Source: Pyrocephalus nanus (lineage: Eukaryota; Chordata; Aves; Passeriformes; Tyrannidae). From it: a stretch of 64,000 nucleotides of DNA. Under the pieces are notes generated by a model. The model made no database searches and had not been told where the DNA came from. It was given only the letters and a program-made list of their open reading frames with translations. This document shows, one piece after another, positions 63,476 through 64,000 of this stretch. The translations under genes were made by a program, and so were the position numbers. The DNA lies in contig CM076267.1 in the NCBI GenBank assembly GCA_038380795.1, forward strand, positions 7,299,501 to 7,363,500. The letters run 5' to 3'. Within the stretch, counting starts at the first letter, position 1; each line of letters starts with the position of its first letter.

Positions 63476-64000
63476 CTTTATCTGCTGCTTCTGTTCTTTT
63501 TGCCCTTAGGCCAGCTGATGTACCTTGGATAGTCAGATGCTATGAATCTAGTCCAGCACACAAAAGAGAGGATTACTAGTGAGGAAAATCATTACCTACT
63601 GCCAATTACCATTCGCAGTACGGTCTTGAAGTGCAATTCTGTTTTCCATCGGTGTGCTGGGTGACTGACATGCAGACATTGCAGGCCAGGAGCTGAGACG
63701 TCACTAGAGAGCAAGAGGATAAGAGTCTTTGTAATTACCAAAATAAATTGTCATGTTCAAAAAAAGCCAAAGGTGGAAGATGAAGACAGGTAAGAACACA
63801 GCTAATACTTAAGAACAGTAGTTTGAGAACAGTTCAGTGATACACAAAAATTACTCCAATTACTGAAAATGTCAGTGAAATTATATGCTTGTTGTATGAG
63901 TAAAATCCTGCATTTACTGAATTTGAGAGGATTTTTTTCCTTCAGTCAAATGGGATATAGAATCTGTCTCTTTAAGAACTGCATTTGCTATTAGATTTTT

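Larger units (their letters stand above)
46779..64000 (+). other. Last NCKAP5 intron or 3' flank; no gene recognised
   Basis: No convincing exon was found here. The terminal NCKAP5 exon, if there is one after 46778, should enter in phase 0. Weak candidates are 49420 (VLSSILVKFS then stop) and 55559 (TPVLEFQACSASILI then stop). I cannot rank them by sequence alone. The region holds simple repeats, a tandem duplication (50441-50481), a palindromic CRE at 47375-47382, a GC-richer zone at about 53640-54330 and a CR1 end at 63400-63475. The longest ORF (62560-63072) has no ATG start and no domain. LYPD1, which I recall as the gene downstream of NCKAP5 in mammals, was not recognised. Confidence 0.7.

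Noticed and set aside
63259..63532. Phase-0 terminal exon candidate after CCTTCCTCTGCAG
   Set aside because: The frame runs straight into a CR1 3' end, so the open frame is repeat-derived and no NCKAP5-like residues are seen.

Overview
This window is vertebrate nuclear DNA, most likely from a bird. The recognisable interspersed repeats are CR1-type LINE fragments, with the typical 3' end rich in CATAGAATCATAGAAT-like octamers. I saw no mammalian SINE or L1 sequence. The DNA is AT-rich, CpG-poor and dominated by introns. There are no operons, CRISPR arrays or bacterial features.

The only gene I can support is NCKAP5 (Nck-associated protein 5, NAP5) on the + strand. Nine exons can be placed: 6460-6564, 10032-10223, 10717-14558, 15187-15364, 19750-19828, 39238-39552, 41705-41841, 43870-43999 and 46591-46778. 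Each has an AG acceptor and a GT donor. All eight junctions keep one open frame, and together the exons make 5166 nt, or 1722 codons with no stop. The N-terminal coiled-coil exons lie upstream of base 1. The final stop codon and 3' UTR are not securely identified. The 3842-nt exon carries about 74% of the coding sequence seen here. It holds an SH3-type proline motif, a TKIP (SxIP-like) motif, acidic casein-kinase-like patches and a conserved WFGFRKSK block.

Layout: 1-6459 is an intron with a perfect 16-bp hairpin and a CR1 scrap. 6460-19828 holds five exons with introns of 0.5-4.4 kb. 19829-39237 is one 19.4-kb intron with a CR1 copy, a dense CRE/bZIP-like motif cluster and an exon-like ORF near 35.4 kb. 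39238-46778 holds four exons encoding the C-terminal part. 46779-64000 is non-coding as far as I can tell: a last intron, or 3' flank if the gene ends near 46.8 kb.

The most useful points for follow-up are the unresolved C-terminus (three competing ends), the paired DSGxx[S/T] motifs in the 39.2-kb exon, the CRE cluster at 25.1 kb, a CpG-dense island in an AT-rich intron at 44.8 kb, and the perfect hairpin at 765-802. I found no convincing undescribed system. Most long ORFs outside the exons match the number expected by chance in 64 kb of this composition.
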